From the NCBI RefSeq assembly GCF_015752315.1, contig NZ_JADOVJ010000001.1:4704501-4768500 (forward strand): 64,000 bases of DNA, given 5' to 3'. Positions within the stretch are counted from its first letter, which is position 1. Each line of letters opens with the position of its first letter. Under the pieces are notes generated by a model. It ran no database searches, had not been told where the DNA came from, and saw only the letters and a list, made by a program, of their open reading frames with translations. Below are positions 18,123 through 27,921 of the stretch, piece after piece. The DNA is from Nocardioides luteus (lineage in GTDB: Bacteria > Actinomycetota > Actinomycetes > Propionibacteriales > Nocardioidaceae). Made by a program: the position numbers and the translations under genes.

Positions 18123-19652
18123 TCAGTAGGAGGGCTGGGCCTGGACGTTCAGCTCGTCGAACCTGACCCTCTTCGCCGAGGCGACGCGCGGGTCACGCAG
18201 GTCGAAGACGTCGAAGCCGCGCTGGATCTCGTTGGAGTAGATGTAGCCGTTGTAGTAGTAGGTCGACCAAGGGCCGGCGATCGTCGAGGTGTCCTCGAAC
18301 GGACCGCGGTCGAACCACGCGATCTCCTTCGGGTTGGCCGAGTCGGTGAAGTCGTAGACCGACACACCGCCCTGGTACCAGGCCTGGACCATGATGTCCT
18401 TGCCCTTGACCGGGATCAGCGAGCCGTTGTGGGCGACGCAGTTCTCGGTGTTGGACTGGGTGCGCGGCATCTTGTAGTAGGACTTGAAGACGAGCTGGCC
18501 GTCCTCGATGTCGTAGATGCCGTTGGCGCCCTTCTCCATCCCGGTCTCCGGGTTGCAGGTCGGCGCACCGCCGCCACCGAGCTCGTCGGTGAAGACGACC
18601 TTGGTGCCGGTGTTGTTGAAGGTGGCCGAGTGCCAGAACGCGAAGTTCTCGGTGTCGGTGACCTGCTCGGTCACGACCGGGTGCTCGCGGTCGGAGATGT
18701 CCATCAGGATGCCGTCGCCCATGCAGGCGCCGGCCGCGATGTCCTTGGACGGGTAGGTGGTGATGTCGTGGCAGCCGGCGGTGTTGGTGTAGCCACCGTC
18801 GGGGAACAGCACCGGCTCAGCGACCACCGCGGCCCGCTCCGGCGCCCGCTTGGGGATCTTCACGATGCTGATCTTGTCGTGCGGCGGCTGGCAGTCGGGG
18901 TAGGTCGCCCGGGGCCCGTAGGAGGAGACGTACGCATAGACGGACCGGCCGTCCTTGCTCGGCGCCAGCGAGTGGGTGTGGGAGCCGCACTTGGTCTCGA
19001 CCGCGGCGACGTACTCCGGGTCTCGCGGGTTGCTGATGTCGAAGACGCGGAGGCCCTCCCACGACTCCTTGATCTCGGCCGACTGCGCCACGTTGTCGCA
19101 GGTGTTGTTGCTGCGGCTGGAGTCGACGGAGAGGACGAGCAGGTCGCCGTAGACGGAGATGTCGTTCTGGGAGCCGGGGCAGACGTACTGCTTCACGAGT
19201 CGCGGGCTGGCCGGGTTCCTGATGTCGATGACGTTGAACCCGTTGTAGTTGCCGGCGAAGGCGTAGTGGCCCTGGAAGGCGAGGTCGCTGTTGAGGGCGT
19301 TGGTGGGCGTGAAGGCACCTGACTTGGGGATGTTGGCGATCAGGTGCATGTTGGGTGTGCCGTCGGACTCGCCGGCGGGCACGACCGGGTTGTTGGCGCC
19401 CAGCTGGGCGAGGTCGTTGCCGGCGACGCAGGCGGAGGCGAAGTTGTCACCGAGCTTGGTGATCGCCTGCTTCTCTTCGGCCGTGCAGCTCGTCTGGGCC
19501 TCGGGAGCCCGAGTCGTCTGACTCGACTCGCTCTCGGTGCCGTGGGTGTGGGACTCGTCTGCGGAGGACGGGGCGGCGACGGCCAGCCCTCCTGCGACAA
19601 CCAGGACCGCCGCGATGGGGGCCAGGTAATGGGTAGGTCGTCTAAGCCTCAT
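18123..19652 (-). CDS. Secreted LVIVD-repeat protein
   Basis: 509 residues. A signal peptide (MRLRRPTHYLAPIAAVLVVAGG...) ends near residue 32. The mature part carries repeated beta-propeller blades of the LVIVD type (COG5276): FNVIDIRNPASPRLV, LRVFDISNPRDPEYVA, ILMDISDREHPVVTE and VSVYDFTDSANPKEIAWF. Eight or more Cys suggest disulfides and an extracellular site. The N-terminal mature region is His/Glu-rich. ATG 19652 has GGAAGG 8-9 nt upstream. It is divergent from the DUF305 lipoprotein gene; the two probably share control and function. Biochemical role unknown. Confidence 0.88.
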   Translation of the reverse strand: MRLRRPTHYLAPIAAVLVVAGGLAVAAPSSADESHTHGTESESSQTTRAPEAQTSCTAEEKQAITKLGDNFASACVAGNDLAQLGANNPVVPAGESDGTPNMHLIANIPKSGAFTPTNALNSDLAFQGHYAFAGNYNGFNVIDIRNPASPRLVKQYVCPGSQNDISVYGDLLVLSVDSSRSNNTCDNVAQSAEIKESWEGLRVFDISNPRDPEYVAAVETKCGSHTHSLAPSKDGRSVYAYVSSYGPRATYPDCQPPHDKISIVKIPKRAPERAAVVAEPVLFPDGGYTNTAGCHDITTYPSKDIAAGACMGDGILMDISDREHPVVTEQVTDTENFAFWHSATFNNTGTKVVFTDELGGGGAPTCNPETGMEKGANGIYDIEDGQLVFKSYYKMPRTQSNTENCVAHNGSLIPVKGKDIMVQAWYQGGVSVYDFTDSANPKEIAWFDRGPFEDTSTIAGPWSTYYYNGYIYSNEIQRGFDVFDLRDPRVASAKRVRFDELNVQAQPSY

Positions 19653-19782
19653 GGTGCAAGCCTTCCGAGTCGGCCGCCGTGGGGTGGCAGGGCATGACCA
19701 CTCAACTTTAGTAAAACTCGTACATGGCCGGCATGGAATGTGAATAAATTGTTCATCCCCACGGCATCTCGGAAGGAGACAC

Positions 19783-20445
19783 ATGCCCAGGCGACTCGGC
19801 GTCATCTCGGTGGTCGTTCTCGCGGCGATGTCGCTCGGCGGGTGCGGAGGTTCCTCGCACGACGCGCACGCCTCCCACGGCTCCCACTCGCCCAGCCCGG
19901 AGGCGGCCACCCAGTCGGCGCCGGTGGTGCAGGGCGGCGCGCCCGGCGAGCCGGCGCGGACCGTCTCTCCGTCGGCCGCCGCCACGGACGAGTGGACTCA
20001 GACCGACGCCGACTTCGTGACAATGATGATCCCCCACCACGCCCAGGCGCTGGAGATGACCCGGCTGGCACGGGAGCACGGTGTCAACCCCGAGGTCGTC
20101 TCCCTCGCGAAGCGCATCGAGTCGGCCCAGGGTCCCGAGATCGTGGCGATGAGCGGCTGGCTCGACCTCCGCGGACTGAGGGTTCCCCGGGCCTCGGACC
20201 CCCCGCACACCATGGCCGGCATGCTCACGCCCGAGCAGATGACCGCGCTCGGCAAGGCCCGTGGCGAGGAGTTCGACCGGCTCTTCCTGACCGGGATGAT
20301 CCAGCACCACCAGGGCGCCCTGGAGATGGCCGAGCCGATGGCCTCCAAGGGCAGCGACGCGCTGGCGATCGAGATGGCCACCGACGTCGAGGCCACCCAG
20401 TCGGTGGAGATCGAGATCATGGAGAAGCTGCTCGCGGAGCTGTGA
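19783..20445 (+). CDS. DUF305 His-rich lipoprotein
   Basis: 220 residues. The signal peptide ends in a lipobox (SLGGC) at Cys 21, followed by a His-rich linker (HDAHASHGSHS). Two DUF305 half-repeats follow, each with the paired His motif: MMIPHHAQALEMTRLA near residue 82 and MIQHHQGALEMAEPM near residue 170. DUF305 is a ferritin-like helical fold; several members are linked to copper or other metals. It has AAGGAG 4 nt before the ATG. It faces the LVIVD gene across 130 bp and precedes the GH25 gene by 19 bp, so they may be co-transcribed. Confidence 0.92.
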   Translation: MPRRLGVISVVVLAAMSLGGCGGSSHDAHASHGSHSPSPEAATQSAPVVQGGAPGEPARTVSPSAAATDEWTQTDADFVTMMIPHHAQALEMTRLAREHGVNPEVVSLAKRIESAQGPEIVAMSGWLDLRGLRVPRASDPPHTMAGMLTPEQMTALGKARGEEFDRLFLTGMIQHHQGALEMAEPMASKGSDALAIEMATDVEATQSVEIEIMEKLLAEL

Positions 20446-20464
20446 GAACCGGTACGTTGCGGCG

Positions 20465-21214
20465 GTGCCCCTCACCCCTGCCCGTCGTCGACAGGTGCTG
20501 ATCGGCTCCGCCGTCATCGCCTGTCTCGCCCTGGTCATGGCCGCGCTGGTCTACACCGGCGTGGTGATGCCGACCCGTCTGTTCGCCGCGAAATACGACG
20601 TACGCGGCATCGACGTCTCCCACCACAACGGCACCGTGGACTGGCCGCGGGTCGCCGAGCAGGACATCGACTTCGCCTGGATCAAGGCGACCGAGGGCTC
20701 CTCCCACGTCGACTCACGCTTCGCCGCCAACTGGGCCCAGGCGCAGCGCGCCGGGATCGCGACCGGCGCCTACCACTTCATGAGCTTCGAGAGCCCGGGC
20801 GCCGACCAGGCACACAACATGATCGCCACGGTGCCCCGGGTCGCCGGCACGCTCGCCCCGGTCGTCGACCTGGAGCCCTACGGATCCTTCAAGGGCAACC
20901 TGCCACCCGCCACCGAGGTCCGCGCCATCCTCGACCCGCTGTTGTCCACGCTCGAGGATCACTACGGCATCGCGCCGGTCATCTACACCACCCCGCAGGC
21001 CTACCGCGCCTACCTGGTCGACGCCTACCCCGACAACCCGATCTGGTTCCGCTCCGTCGCGTGGCCGCCGCGGGTCCCCGACGGGCGTGACTGGACCATC
21101 TGGCAGTACTCGAACCGGGACCGGCTCGATGGTGTGGGCAGTGAGGACGAGGCGTACGTAGATATGAACGTGCTCTCGGACGACGTCTCGCTCGAATCGC
21201 TGATCGTTCGCTGA
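20465..21214 (+). CDS. Membrane-anchored GH25 lysozyme (muramidase)
   Basis: 249 residues. One N-terminal membrane segment (about 12-34) anchors or exports the enzyme. The GH25 domain starts with VRGIDVSHHNGTVDW and has WIKATEGSSHVD, GAYHFMSFESPGADQA and the active-site strand VVDLEPYG with the DxE pair of the family, ending with WTIWQYSN and YVDMN. GH25 enzymes cleave the N-acetylmuramic acid-N-acetylglucosamine bond of peptidoglycan. GTG 20465 is 19 bp past the DUF305 stop. Its stop abuts palindrome family A copy 2. Confidence 0.93.
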   Translation: MPLTPARRRQVLIGSAVIACLALVMAALVYTGVVMPTRLFAAKYDVRGIDVSHHNGTVDWPRVAEQDIDFAWIKATEGSSHVDSRFAANWAQAQRAGIATGAYHFMSFESPGADQAHNMIATVPRVAGTLAPVVDLEPYGSFKGNLPPATEVRAILDPLLSTLEDHYGIAPVIYTTPQAYRAYLVDAYPDNPIWFRSVAWPPRVPDGRDWTIWQYSNRDRLDGVGSEDEAYVDMNVLSDDVSLESLIVR

Positions 21215-21218
21215 AATC

Positions 21219-21291
21219 GCCGAGTCGGCGCATCGGACCCCTTTCGCTCGCTTCGCTTCGCGAAGCAGGGGGTCAGATGCGCCGACTCGGC
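21219..21291. repeat. Long palindromic repeat, family A copy 2
   Basis: Arms of 23 bp (21219-21241 and 21269-21291) with one mismatch and a 27-nt loop, closely matching the copy at 18045. It lies between the convergent stops of the GH25 gene (21214) and groEL (21298) and could terminate both. Confidence 0.85.
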
Positions 21292-21297
21292 TTTGGT

Positions 21298-22923
<1,626 letters not shown>

Positions 22924-23006
22924 TTACTCCCTAGTACGCAGCGCGCGGCCGTGGCCGCCGGGACATACCCCGCCCGGCCCGGCCGCGCTGTGCGAGACGG
23001 ATGACG

Positions 23007-23300
23007 TCAGGCGATGACCGCGAGGATGTCGCGGGCCGACAGGATGAGGTACTCCTCGCCGGCGTACTTCACCTCGGTGCCGCCGTACTTGCTGTAGATG
23101 ACCTTGTCGCCGACGGCGACGTCGAGCGGGACGCGGTTGCCCTTGTCGTCGATGCGACCCGGACCGAGGGCCAGGACCTCGCCCTCCTGGGGCTTCTCCT
23201 TGGCCGTGTCCGGGATGACCAGGCCCGAGGCGGTGGTCTGCTCGGCCTCGACGGCCTTCACGACGATGCGGTCCTCGAGCGGCTTGATGTTGACCGACAC
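23007..23300 (-). CDS. groES: Co-chaperonin GroES
   Basis: 97 residues, the normal length. It caps the GroEL chamber. [22 protein letters not shown], the mobile loop [16 protein letters not shown], and [24 protein letters not shown] are textbook GroES. GTG 23300 has GGGAGG 8 nt upstream. First gene of the groES-groEL operon, with two CIRCE boxes 118-180 bp upstream showing HrcA control. Confidence 0.98.
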   Translation of the reverse strand: MSVNIKPLEDRIVVKAVEAEQTTASGLVIPDTAKEKPQEGEVLALGPGRIDDKGNRVPLDVAVGDKVIYSKYGGTEVKYAGEEYLILSARDILAVIA

Positions 23301-23417
23301 TGTGTCGACCTCCCCATTTCTTCTATGGAGTCAGATGATTCTGGGTGGGTGTTGCTACGTCTGTGCTTGCGACATGCCACGTACGCCGTCGCGGGGGTCG
23401 CACCCGGCTCGCAAGCG

Positions 23418-23444
23418 CTGGCACACTCAAGGGGAGAGTGCCAA
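23418..23444. promoter_or_regulatory. CIRCE element 1 (HrcA operator)
   Basis: On the minus strand TTGGCACTC-N9-GTGTGCCAG, matching CIRCE (TTAGCACTC-N9-GAGTGCTAA) with exact 9-bp spacing. It lies about 118 bp before groES. Confidence 0.9.
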
Positions 23445-23452
23445 TGCAGACG

Positions 23453-23479
23453 TTAGCACTCGACCACAATGAGTGCCAG
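23453..23479. promoter_or_regulatory. CIRCE element 2 (HrcA operator)
   Basis: TTAGCACTC-N9-GAGTGCCAG: the left arm is exactly consensus and the spacing is exact. It is 8 bp from element 1. Tandem CIRCE boxes are typical of strongly heat-induced actinobacterial groESL operons. Confidence 0.93.
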
Positions 23480-23489
23480 CAAGGCCCGG

Positions 23490-24140
23490 CTATCGCTGTC
23501 CGGGGAGCCTCACCGTCAGGGCGATGGCACCGGCCACGAGCCCCAGGACGATGATGCCTCCGACGACCAGGACGGACCAGCGATCCTCGCTCTCGTCCTT
23601 TTCCTCGAATGTGGTGATCTCGAGCTCCTCGCCATCGCTCAGCAGGGGGCCCAGGGAGGACGGCTCATCCGGGACCACGGACTTCTTGGTGCCGGCCGAG
23701 CCGCTCTGCTCCACCTTCTCCTCCGGCGCTTCCGCGGTGACGTCGGCCGTCGGTTCCTCCTCCGGCGCCGCGGTCTCCTGGTCCGATTCGGGCTCGCTGG
23801 CGACCGGGGTCTGCACGTACGTCACCGAGTAGCTCTCCAGCTGCTTGCCGCTGCTGTGACTGATGACCGTGGTCCGCTGCGGCGTGGAGAGCGTGTGGCG
23901 CTCGGCGCCGGCGTTCCCGCGTCCGACCACGCAGAACGACGCGATCCGGTAGCCGTCGGGCGCCGTCGCGGTGGCGGACGTGGCACCCACCGATGTGTAG
24001 GAGCGGTCACCGGATGAGCACTGGCTCACCGGAGTCGCGGTGTCGGCCGACGCGGGCGGGGTGAGCGTCAGCGACAGCAGGGTCATGACGGCTCCGGCTG
24101 CCCAAAGGATCGGGGGGATCATGCGGGGGGATCTACGCAC
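23490..24140 (-). CDS. Secreted, C-terminally membrane-anchored protein of unknown function
   Basis: 216 residues from GTG 24140 (AGGA 8 nt upstream); ATG 24122 is an alternative. A signal peptide ends near TPPASA. The external part has a small domain with two Cys (SQCSSGDRSY, ASFCVVGRG) suggesting a disulfide, then an acidic, Pro/Glu-rich linker, then one membrane helix (VLVVGGIIVLGLVAGAIALT) and a short tail. No family recognised. It is divergent from the THUMP-like methyltransferase gene and ends near the CIRCE boxes of groES. Confidence 0.75.
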   Translation of the reverse strand: MRRSPRMIPPILWAAGAVMTLLSLTLTPPASADTATPVSQCSSGDRSYTSVGATSATATAPDGYRIASFCVVGRGNAGAERHTLSTPQRTTVISHSSGKQLESYSVTYVQTPVASEPESDQETAAPEEEPTADVTAEAPEEKVEQSGSAGTKKSVVPDEPSSLGPLLSDGEELEITTFEEKDESEDRWSVLVVGGIIVLGLVAGAIALTVRLPGQR

Positions 24141-24217
24141 TCGGCGGATCCTACATAAACACCCCACCCGGTAATGGAGTTTGCCGCGTCCGGAAACTCG
24201 CCTGAGAGGATCGGTGC

Positions 24218-25399
24218 ATGGACCTCGATGCCTTCGCCTGGTTGCTGACCGATGACGGGCAACGGCTGTTGGCGCGGGCCACCGAGATGACGTCGTCGGA
24301 CGCTGCCGACGGCAAAGGCTCGGCTCTGGCGGTGCAGACCGCTCTGCGCAAGGACGAGACCGCCGAGCGCGTGGCCGCCGCGATGACCCAGGTCGAACTG
24401 CGCCGGAAGGCGACCGCCAAGTTCGGCGACCTGGCGCCCAGGATGTACTTCACCCCCGACGGCCTCGAGCAGGCCACCCGCCTCGCCGTCGCCCACCACC
24501 GGTCGGCGCGGCTGCGTGCCTTCGACGCGGCGAGCGTCATCGACCTCGGCTGCGGGATCGGCGGCGACCTGATCGCCTCCTCGCGCGCCGGGCTCACCGC
24601 TGCCGGGGTCGACAACGATCCGGAACGGGTCGCCGTCGCCCAGGCGAATCTCGATGCTCTCGGGCTGCCCGGCGCGGTCACCGTCGCCGACGCGACCGGC
24701 GTCGACCATTCCCCGTTCGACGTGGCGTACGCCGATCCGGCACGTCGCGGCGCCAAGGGCCGGGTCTTCTCTGCCGAGGGGTGGACCCCGCCGTGGTCGT
24801 GGGTCGAGACGCTCTTCGACCGCGATGCCTGCGTGAAGGTCGCACCGGGGATCCCGCACGACCTCGTCCCCGAGAAGGTCGAGGCCGAGTGGGTCAGTGA
24901 CCGGGGCGAGGTCAAGGAGGCCGCGCTGTGGTCGGGCTCGCTGGCCAGTACGCATCGACGCGCCACCGTGATCGGCGAGCGCGGCCTGGCGACGCTCACC
25001 TCCGAGGATGATCCGGGCGGCGAGGTCGGCGAGGTCGCCGAGTTCCTCTACGAGCCCGACGGCGCGGTGATCCGTGCCGGGCTGGTCACCGCCGTCGCCG
25101 CCGGGGTGCAGGGGCACCTGGTCGACGAGCACATCGCGTACGTCACCTCCTCCGCCTCCTTCGAGACGCCCTTCGCCCGTGGGTATCAGGTGCTCGAGGA
25201 GCTCCCCTACCGGGAGAAGCAGCTCAAGGCGGCGCTCCGCGAGCGGGGCATCGGGAAGCTGACCATCAAGAAGCGCGGCGTGCAGGTCGTGCCCGAACAG
25301 CTCCGCAAGCGGCTCGCGCTGTCGGGCACGGCCGAGGCGACGGTCGTGCTCACCAGGGTTGCCGGCGAGGGGACGTGTCTGTTGGTACGGCCCTTCTGA
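24218..25399 (+). CDS. THUMP-like-domain class I methyltransferase
   Basis: 393 residues. The SAM-binding motif I is VIDLGCGIGGDL (about 107-118), with DNDPERVAVAQAN as the acidic loop and DPARRG (about 163-168) at the active site. The C-terminal 80 residues (YREKQLKAALRERGIGKLTIKKRG) match the Thump_like domain. The layout suggests RNA as substrate, but no member has a firm assignment known to me. GAGAGGA lies 7 nt before ATG 24218. Its stop is 3 bp from that of convergent tsaD. Confidence 0.88.
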   Translation: MDLDAFAWLLTDDGQRLLARATEMTSSDAADGKGSALAVQTALRKDETAERVAAAMTQVELRRKATAKFGDLAPRMYFTPDGLEQATRLAVAHHRSARLRAFDAASVIDLGCGIGGDLIASSRAGLTAAGVDNDPERVAVAQANLDALGLPGAVTVADATGVDHSPFDVAYADPARRGAKGRVFSAEGWTPPWSWVETLFDRDACVKVAPGIPHDLVPEKVEAEWVSDRGEVKEAALWSGSLASTHRRATVIGERGLATLTSEDDPGGEVGEVAEFLYEPDGAVIRAGLVTAVAAGVQGHLVDEHIAYVTSSASFETPFARGYQVLEELPYREKQLKAALRERGIGKLTIKKRGVQVVPEQLRKRLALSGTAEATVVLTRVAGEGTCLLVRPF

Positions 25400-25402
25400 G
25401 GG

Positions 25403-26464
25403 TCAGACCAGGACGGTCGTGATCGGCTGGGAGGAGTCGGCCGGAAGATCCAGGGCCGAGGGCGTACGCCCCCTCGCCACCATCTCCGCCCCGAGAGCCG
25501 CCACCATCGCACCGTTGTCCGTGCACAGGCCCGGGCGCGGGACCCGGACCCGGATGCCGAGCTTGGTGGCCCGCTCCTCGGCGAGCACGCGGAGCCGGCT
25601 GTTGGCAGCGACCCCGCCGCCGATGATGATGTCCTCGATGCCTTCGGAGGAGGCCGCGTCGAGGGCCTTCCGCACCAGGACGTCGACCACGGCCTCCTGG
25701 AAGCTGGCGGCCACGTCGGCGACCGGGACCGGCTCGCCGCTGCGCTCCTTGGCCTCGATCCAGCGGGCGACCGCGGTCTTGAGGCCGGAGAAGGAGAAGT
25801 CGAAGCGGTGTCGTTCGAGGTCGCGGCGGCTGGTCAGCCCGCGGGGGAAGTCGATCGCGATCGAGCTGCCCGAGGTGGCGGTCCTGTCGATCACCGGGCC
25901 GCCAGGGAAGCCCAGACCGAGCAGCCGGGCGACCTTGTCGAAGGCCTCCCCCGCTGCGTCGTCGATCGTCGCGCCCATCGGGTCGACGCCCTCGGTGATG
26001 TCGGTGACCTTGAGCAGACTGGAGTGGCCGCCGGAGACGAGCATCGCCACGCAGGGTTCGGGCAGCGGGCCGTGCTGGAGCTGGTCGACCGCGACGTGCG
26101 AGGCCAGGTGGTTGACCCCGTAGATCGGCTTGTCGAGCCCGAGAGCGAGGGCCTTGGCCGCGGCCACCCCGACCAGCAGGGCGCCGGCGAGCCCGGGGCC
26201 GGCGGTGACGGCGACCGCGTCGACGTCGTTCAGCTTGATCCCCGACTCCTCGCAGGCACGCTCGATCGTCGGCACCATCGCCTCCAGGTGCGCCCGGCTC
26301 GCGACCTCGGGAACGACCCCACCGAACCGGGCATGCTCCTCGACGCTGCTCGCCACCGCGTCGGCCAGCAGCGTGTGACCGCGCACGACACCGATTCCCG
26401 TCTCATCGCACGACGTCTCGATCCCGAGGACCAGGGGCTCATCAACGAGGGCACCGGAAGTCAT
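25403..26464 (-). CDS. tsaD: tRNA N6-adenosine threonylcarbamoyltransferase TsaD
   Basis: 353 residues. It transfers threonylcarbamoyl from TC-AMP to A37 of ANN-decoding tRNAs, working with TsaB and TsaE. Visible: [13 protein letters not shown] at the start, the metal-binding NHLASH near residue 115, the ATPase-fold loop VSGGHSSLL, and [12 protein letters not shown] near the end with the third metal ligand. Its usual neighbour rimI is separated from it here by a TetR gene and the 29-bp repeat array. The array lies in the 77-338 bp upstream of its start. Confidence 0.97.
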   Translation of the reverse strand: MTSGALVDEPLVLGIETSCDETGIGVVRGHTLLADAVASSVEEHARFGGVVPEVASRAHLEAMVPTIERACEESGIKLNDVDAVAVTAGPGLAGALLVGVAAAKALALGLDKPIYGVNHLASHVAVDQLQHGPLPEPCVAMLVSGGHSSLLKVTDITEGVDPMGATIDDAAGEAFDKVARLLGLGFPGGPVIDRTATSGSSIAIDFPRGLTSRRDLERHRFDFSFSGLKTAVARWIEAKERSGEPVPVADVAASFQEAVVDVLVRKALDAASSEGIEDIIIGGGVAANSRLRVLAEERATKLGIRVRVPRPGLCTDNGAMVAALGAEMVARGRTPSALDLPADSSQPITTVLV

Positions 26465-26541
26465 GAGCCCATTCTGCCTCCACGTCGCTCTGATGCTGAG
26501 CGCCGGCCCGGGCGGGGACGCCGCCCCTGGCTTCGGCGGAC

Positions 26542-26802
26542 GAACGAATTTTCATTCACCTCGGACGCGTGAACGAATCTTCATTCACCCCGGACGCGTG
26601 AACGAATCTTCATTCACCCCGGACATGTGAACGAACTTTCATTCACCCCGGACATGTGAACGAACTTTCATTCACCCCCGACACGTGAACGAACTTTCAT
26701 TCACCCCCGACATGTGAACGAACTTTCATTCACCCCCGACACGTGAACGAACCTTCATTCGCCACAGGCGCGCGAAAGAACTTTCGTTCGCCCGGACTCA
26801 CG
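26542..26802. repeat. Nine 29-bp tandem units, each with a TetR-operator-like palindrome
   Basis: Unit starts are exactly 29 bp apart: 26542, 26571, 26600, 26629, 26658, 26687, 26716, 26745 and 26774. Each unit carries GAACGAA-NN-TTCATTC (last one GAAAGAACTTTCGTTC), flanked by GTG and CAC. Together these make an 18-20-bp near-palindrome resembling the TGAATGA-type operators of TetR repressors. Unit junctions carry ACGCGT, ACATGT or ACACGT. The array fills most of the 388 bp between the TetR gene stop (26853) and tsaD start (26464). The first 77 bp and last 50 bp of that gap hold nothing recognised. Confidence 0.93.
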
Positions 26803-26852
26803 GGCCCGCGCGAGAGAGGCCCCGAGAACCGCTCAGACGAAGGCCCACGCCC

Positions 26853-27407
26853 TCAGGCGGCTTGGGCGCTGTCCAGATCGTCGTGGAGGGCTGAGTAAGC
26901 GGCGGCCCAGAGTTGTTGCGCGAGATCAGGCTCGACCGGATCGGCGGAGCAGAGGCCGTCCCACAGCCCACGGAGCAATATCACCAGCCCACCCGATTCG
27001 TAGTCGGTGAGTTCCCGGCCGATCGAGCTGCTGAGCCAGAACCTGACGTTGTGCCACAGGTAGCGGACCGCCTCGCCGACATCGTCGTTCGTCCGAGCGA
27101 GTTCCTCGATGCCCAGCCAGGCCCTGAGAAAGAACAGCTCGTCCCCCGTAGAAGGCAGGTAGCCGGCCCATCCCCGTAGGTTCACGCGCCGAGCGATCTC
27201 CTCCCAGTAGATGCCGGCGAATCCGGCGGTGGCATGGGGCAGCATGTTCTCCCGCCCGGCGAACCACTTGTGCAGCGTCGACACCGCCATGTTCGCCTCC
27301 TCGGCAACCACCTTGAGGGTGGGCGCACGCAAGCCGTCGCGCCCGATCGTCCTCGCCAGGGCGAGGCCGGCTGTCGTCGATTCGAAACCGCTGCGGTTGA
27401 AGGCCAT
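26853..27407 (-). CDS. TetR-family transcriptional regulator
   Basis: 184 residues. The helix-turn-helix is at about residues 28-55 (LKVVAEEANMAVSTLHKWFAG), followed by a helical ligand/dimer domain with aromatic-rich AVRYLWHNVRFWLSSSIG. TetR proteins bind short palindromes and release them on ligand binding. No enzyme or transporter gene is adjacent; the nearest DNA is the array of operator-like palindromes at 26542-26802. ATG 27407 is 46 bp past rimI. The gene interrupts the usual rimI-tsaD junction, which suggests later insertion. Confidence 0.85.
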   Translation of the reverse strand: MAFNRSGFESTTAGLALARTIGRDGLRAPTLKVVAEEANMAVSTLHKWFAGRENMLPHATAGFAGIYWEEIARRVNLRGWAGYLPSTGDELFFLRAWLGIEELARTNDDVGEAVRYLWHNVRFWLSSSIGRELTDYESGGLVILLRGLWDGLCSADPVEPDLAQQLWAAAYSALHDDLDSAQAA

Positions 27408-27453
27408 GACACTGATCGCACCACAGACCACCGACATTTCAGCCGATACGGCC

Positions 27454-27921
27454 TCAGCCAGATGTCGCCGTCGGGCCGGCGAGCTCCATCGCCAGCACGA
27501 TCCCCGTCGCCCCGTCGCGGTAGTAGCGCTCGCGACGGTCGATCTCGACGAATCCCGCCTGGTCGTAGAACTGGAGGGCCGCGACGTTGCCTTCACGCAC
27601 CTCGAGGAGAAGTCGCTCGGCTCCCTCGCTCCGAGCGAGGTCGATCGACGCCGCGAGGAGCGACCCACCGATCCCACGGCGGCGCTGCTCCTCGGCGGTC
27701 GCGATCCGCTGGAGCTCGGCGATCTCGTAGACGACGCTCACCAGCGCATGACCGACGACCGTCCCCGCGTCATCGACGGCGACCAGGATCCGGACGGTGG
27801 GCATCTTGCCTTCGATCGCCACCTGCAGGTACTCGGGCGTCCAGGCGTCGTCGGGAAACGCCTCGACCTCGAGGTCGGCGATCGCGTCGACGTCGTCCGG
27901 ACCCGCCGAGCGTACGGTCAC
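27454..27921 (-). CDS. rimI: Ribosomal-protein S18-alanine N-acetyltransferase-like GNAT
   Basis: 155 residues. Start VTVRSAGPDDVDAIADLE, acetyl-CoA motif EEQRRRGIGGSLLAAS and LEVREGNVAALQFYDQAGF are the RimI pattern. In E. coli RimI acetylates the N-terminus of S18. The GTG start (27921) overlaps the tsaB stop as GTGA, so translation is coupled; an ATG further upstream would run into the tsaB frame. Its place between tsaB and tsaD is conserved in actinobacteria and supports the name. Confidence 0.9.
   Translation of the reverse strand: MTVRSAGPDDVDAIADLEVEAFPDDAWTPEYLQVAIEGKMPTVRILVAVDDAGTVVGHALVSVVYEIAELQRIATAEEQRRRGIGGSLLAASIDLARSEGAERLLLEVREGNVAALQFYDQAGFVEIDRRERYYRDGATGIVLAMELAGPTATSG

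Noticed and set aside
26542..26802. Possible CRISPR array
   Set aside because: The whole 29-bp unit repeats with small changes; there are no unique spacers and no cas genes.
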